NCBI GenBank assembly: GCA_959026535.1
Contig: CAUFMB010000052.1
Coordinates: forward strand, 1-12,989
Direction: 5' to 3'
Source of the DNA: an uncultured Collinsella sp.
GTDB lineage: Bacteria; Actinomycetota; Coriobacteriia; Coriobacteriales; Coriobacteriaceae
Length of the DNA stretch: 12,989 nucleotides
Shown: positions 12,936 to 12,989 of the stretch, one piece after another
How positions within the stretch are numbered: the stretch's first letter is position 1
How the letters are laid out: each line of letters begins with the position of its first letter
Notes under the pieces: generated by a model
The model's database searches: none
What the model saw: only the letters and a program-made list of their open reading frames with translations
Told to the model about the DNA's origin: nothing
Program-made: the position numbers and the translations under genes

Positions 12936-12989
12936 GGGGTGTTCCTATAGTTTTGTCAACTGGGAAATGCTCTCCGTGCGACCGAATCG
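12936..12989. mobile_element. Possible insertion-sequence end at the right edge
   Basis: The hydrolase-like frame stops making sense at about 12936-12944, where GGGGTGTTCCTATAG begins, followed by TTTTGTCAACTGGGAAATG. A GGGTnTTCC-type terminus followed by TTTTGTCAA is reminiscent of the inverted repeat of ISL3-like elements, but I recall this only loosely. No transposase is visible because the window ends 54 bases later. Confidence 0.3.

Noticed and set aside
1..12989. tRNA, rRNA, phage or defence genes
   Set aside because: No cloverleaf, rRNA or phage-type sequence was recognised on either strand. All long coding frames are accounted for by the listed genes.

Overview
The window looks like ordinary chromosomal DNA of a high-GC Gram-positive gut bacterium, most likely Collinsella or a close relative in the Coriobacteriia. 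This rests on codon use, strong AGGAGG-type ribosome-binding sites, GTG starts, the L10/L7-L12 sequences and the style of the FeoA-FeoB fusion. It is recognition from memory, not a search result. Both edges appear to be cut through genes, possibly at mobile-element termini.

Layout, left to right. Positions 1-1372 (+) hold the 3' part of a visibly AT-richer gene for a membrane-anchored beta-propeller-like protein ending in a cytoplasmic zinc ribbon. Its 5' part is missing. Positions 1373-1713 hold a weak terminator, a three-unit array of 46-bp palindromes at an exact 62-bp period, and a UUCG-loop terminator for galU. Then come galU (-) with its upstream region, and the rplJ-rplL operon (-) with its terminator. 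The 506-bp gap at 3940-4445 carries a likely L10 leader with an internal terminator hairpin, a near-consensus promoter, and a large imperfect inverted repeat whose two arms carry related outward-pointing promoter-like sequences. Beyond it are a class I aminotransferase (-), a small unrecognised flavodoxin-like protein (+), a DNA-deoxyinosine (hypoxanthine) glycosylase (-) translationally coupled behind a GH13 alpha-glycosidase (-), a dispersed-looking 67-bp hairpin, an MFS drug/sugar exporter (-), a FeoA-FeoB ferrous iron transporter (-) with promoter and a candidate metalloregulator operator, and the 3' part of an alpha/beta hydrolase (-) cut at the right edge.

How the genes fit together: most are housekeeping genes in separate short transcription units. 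They cover UDP-glucose synthesis, ribosomal stalk proteins, amino-acid/PLP metabolism, alpha-glucan breakdown, base-excision repair, efflux and iron uptake. I see no defence system, prophage, CRISPR locus, rRNA or tRNA. The most unusual material is between genes: three different classes of palindromic structure and several readable regulatory regions.
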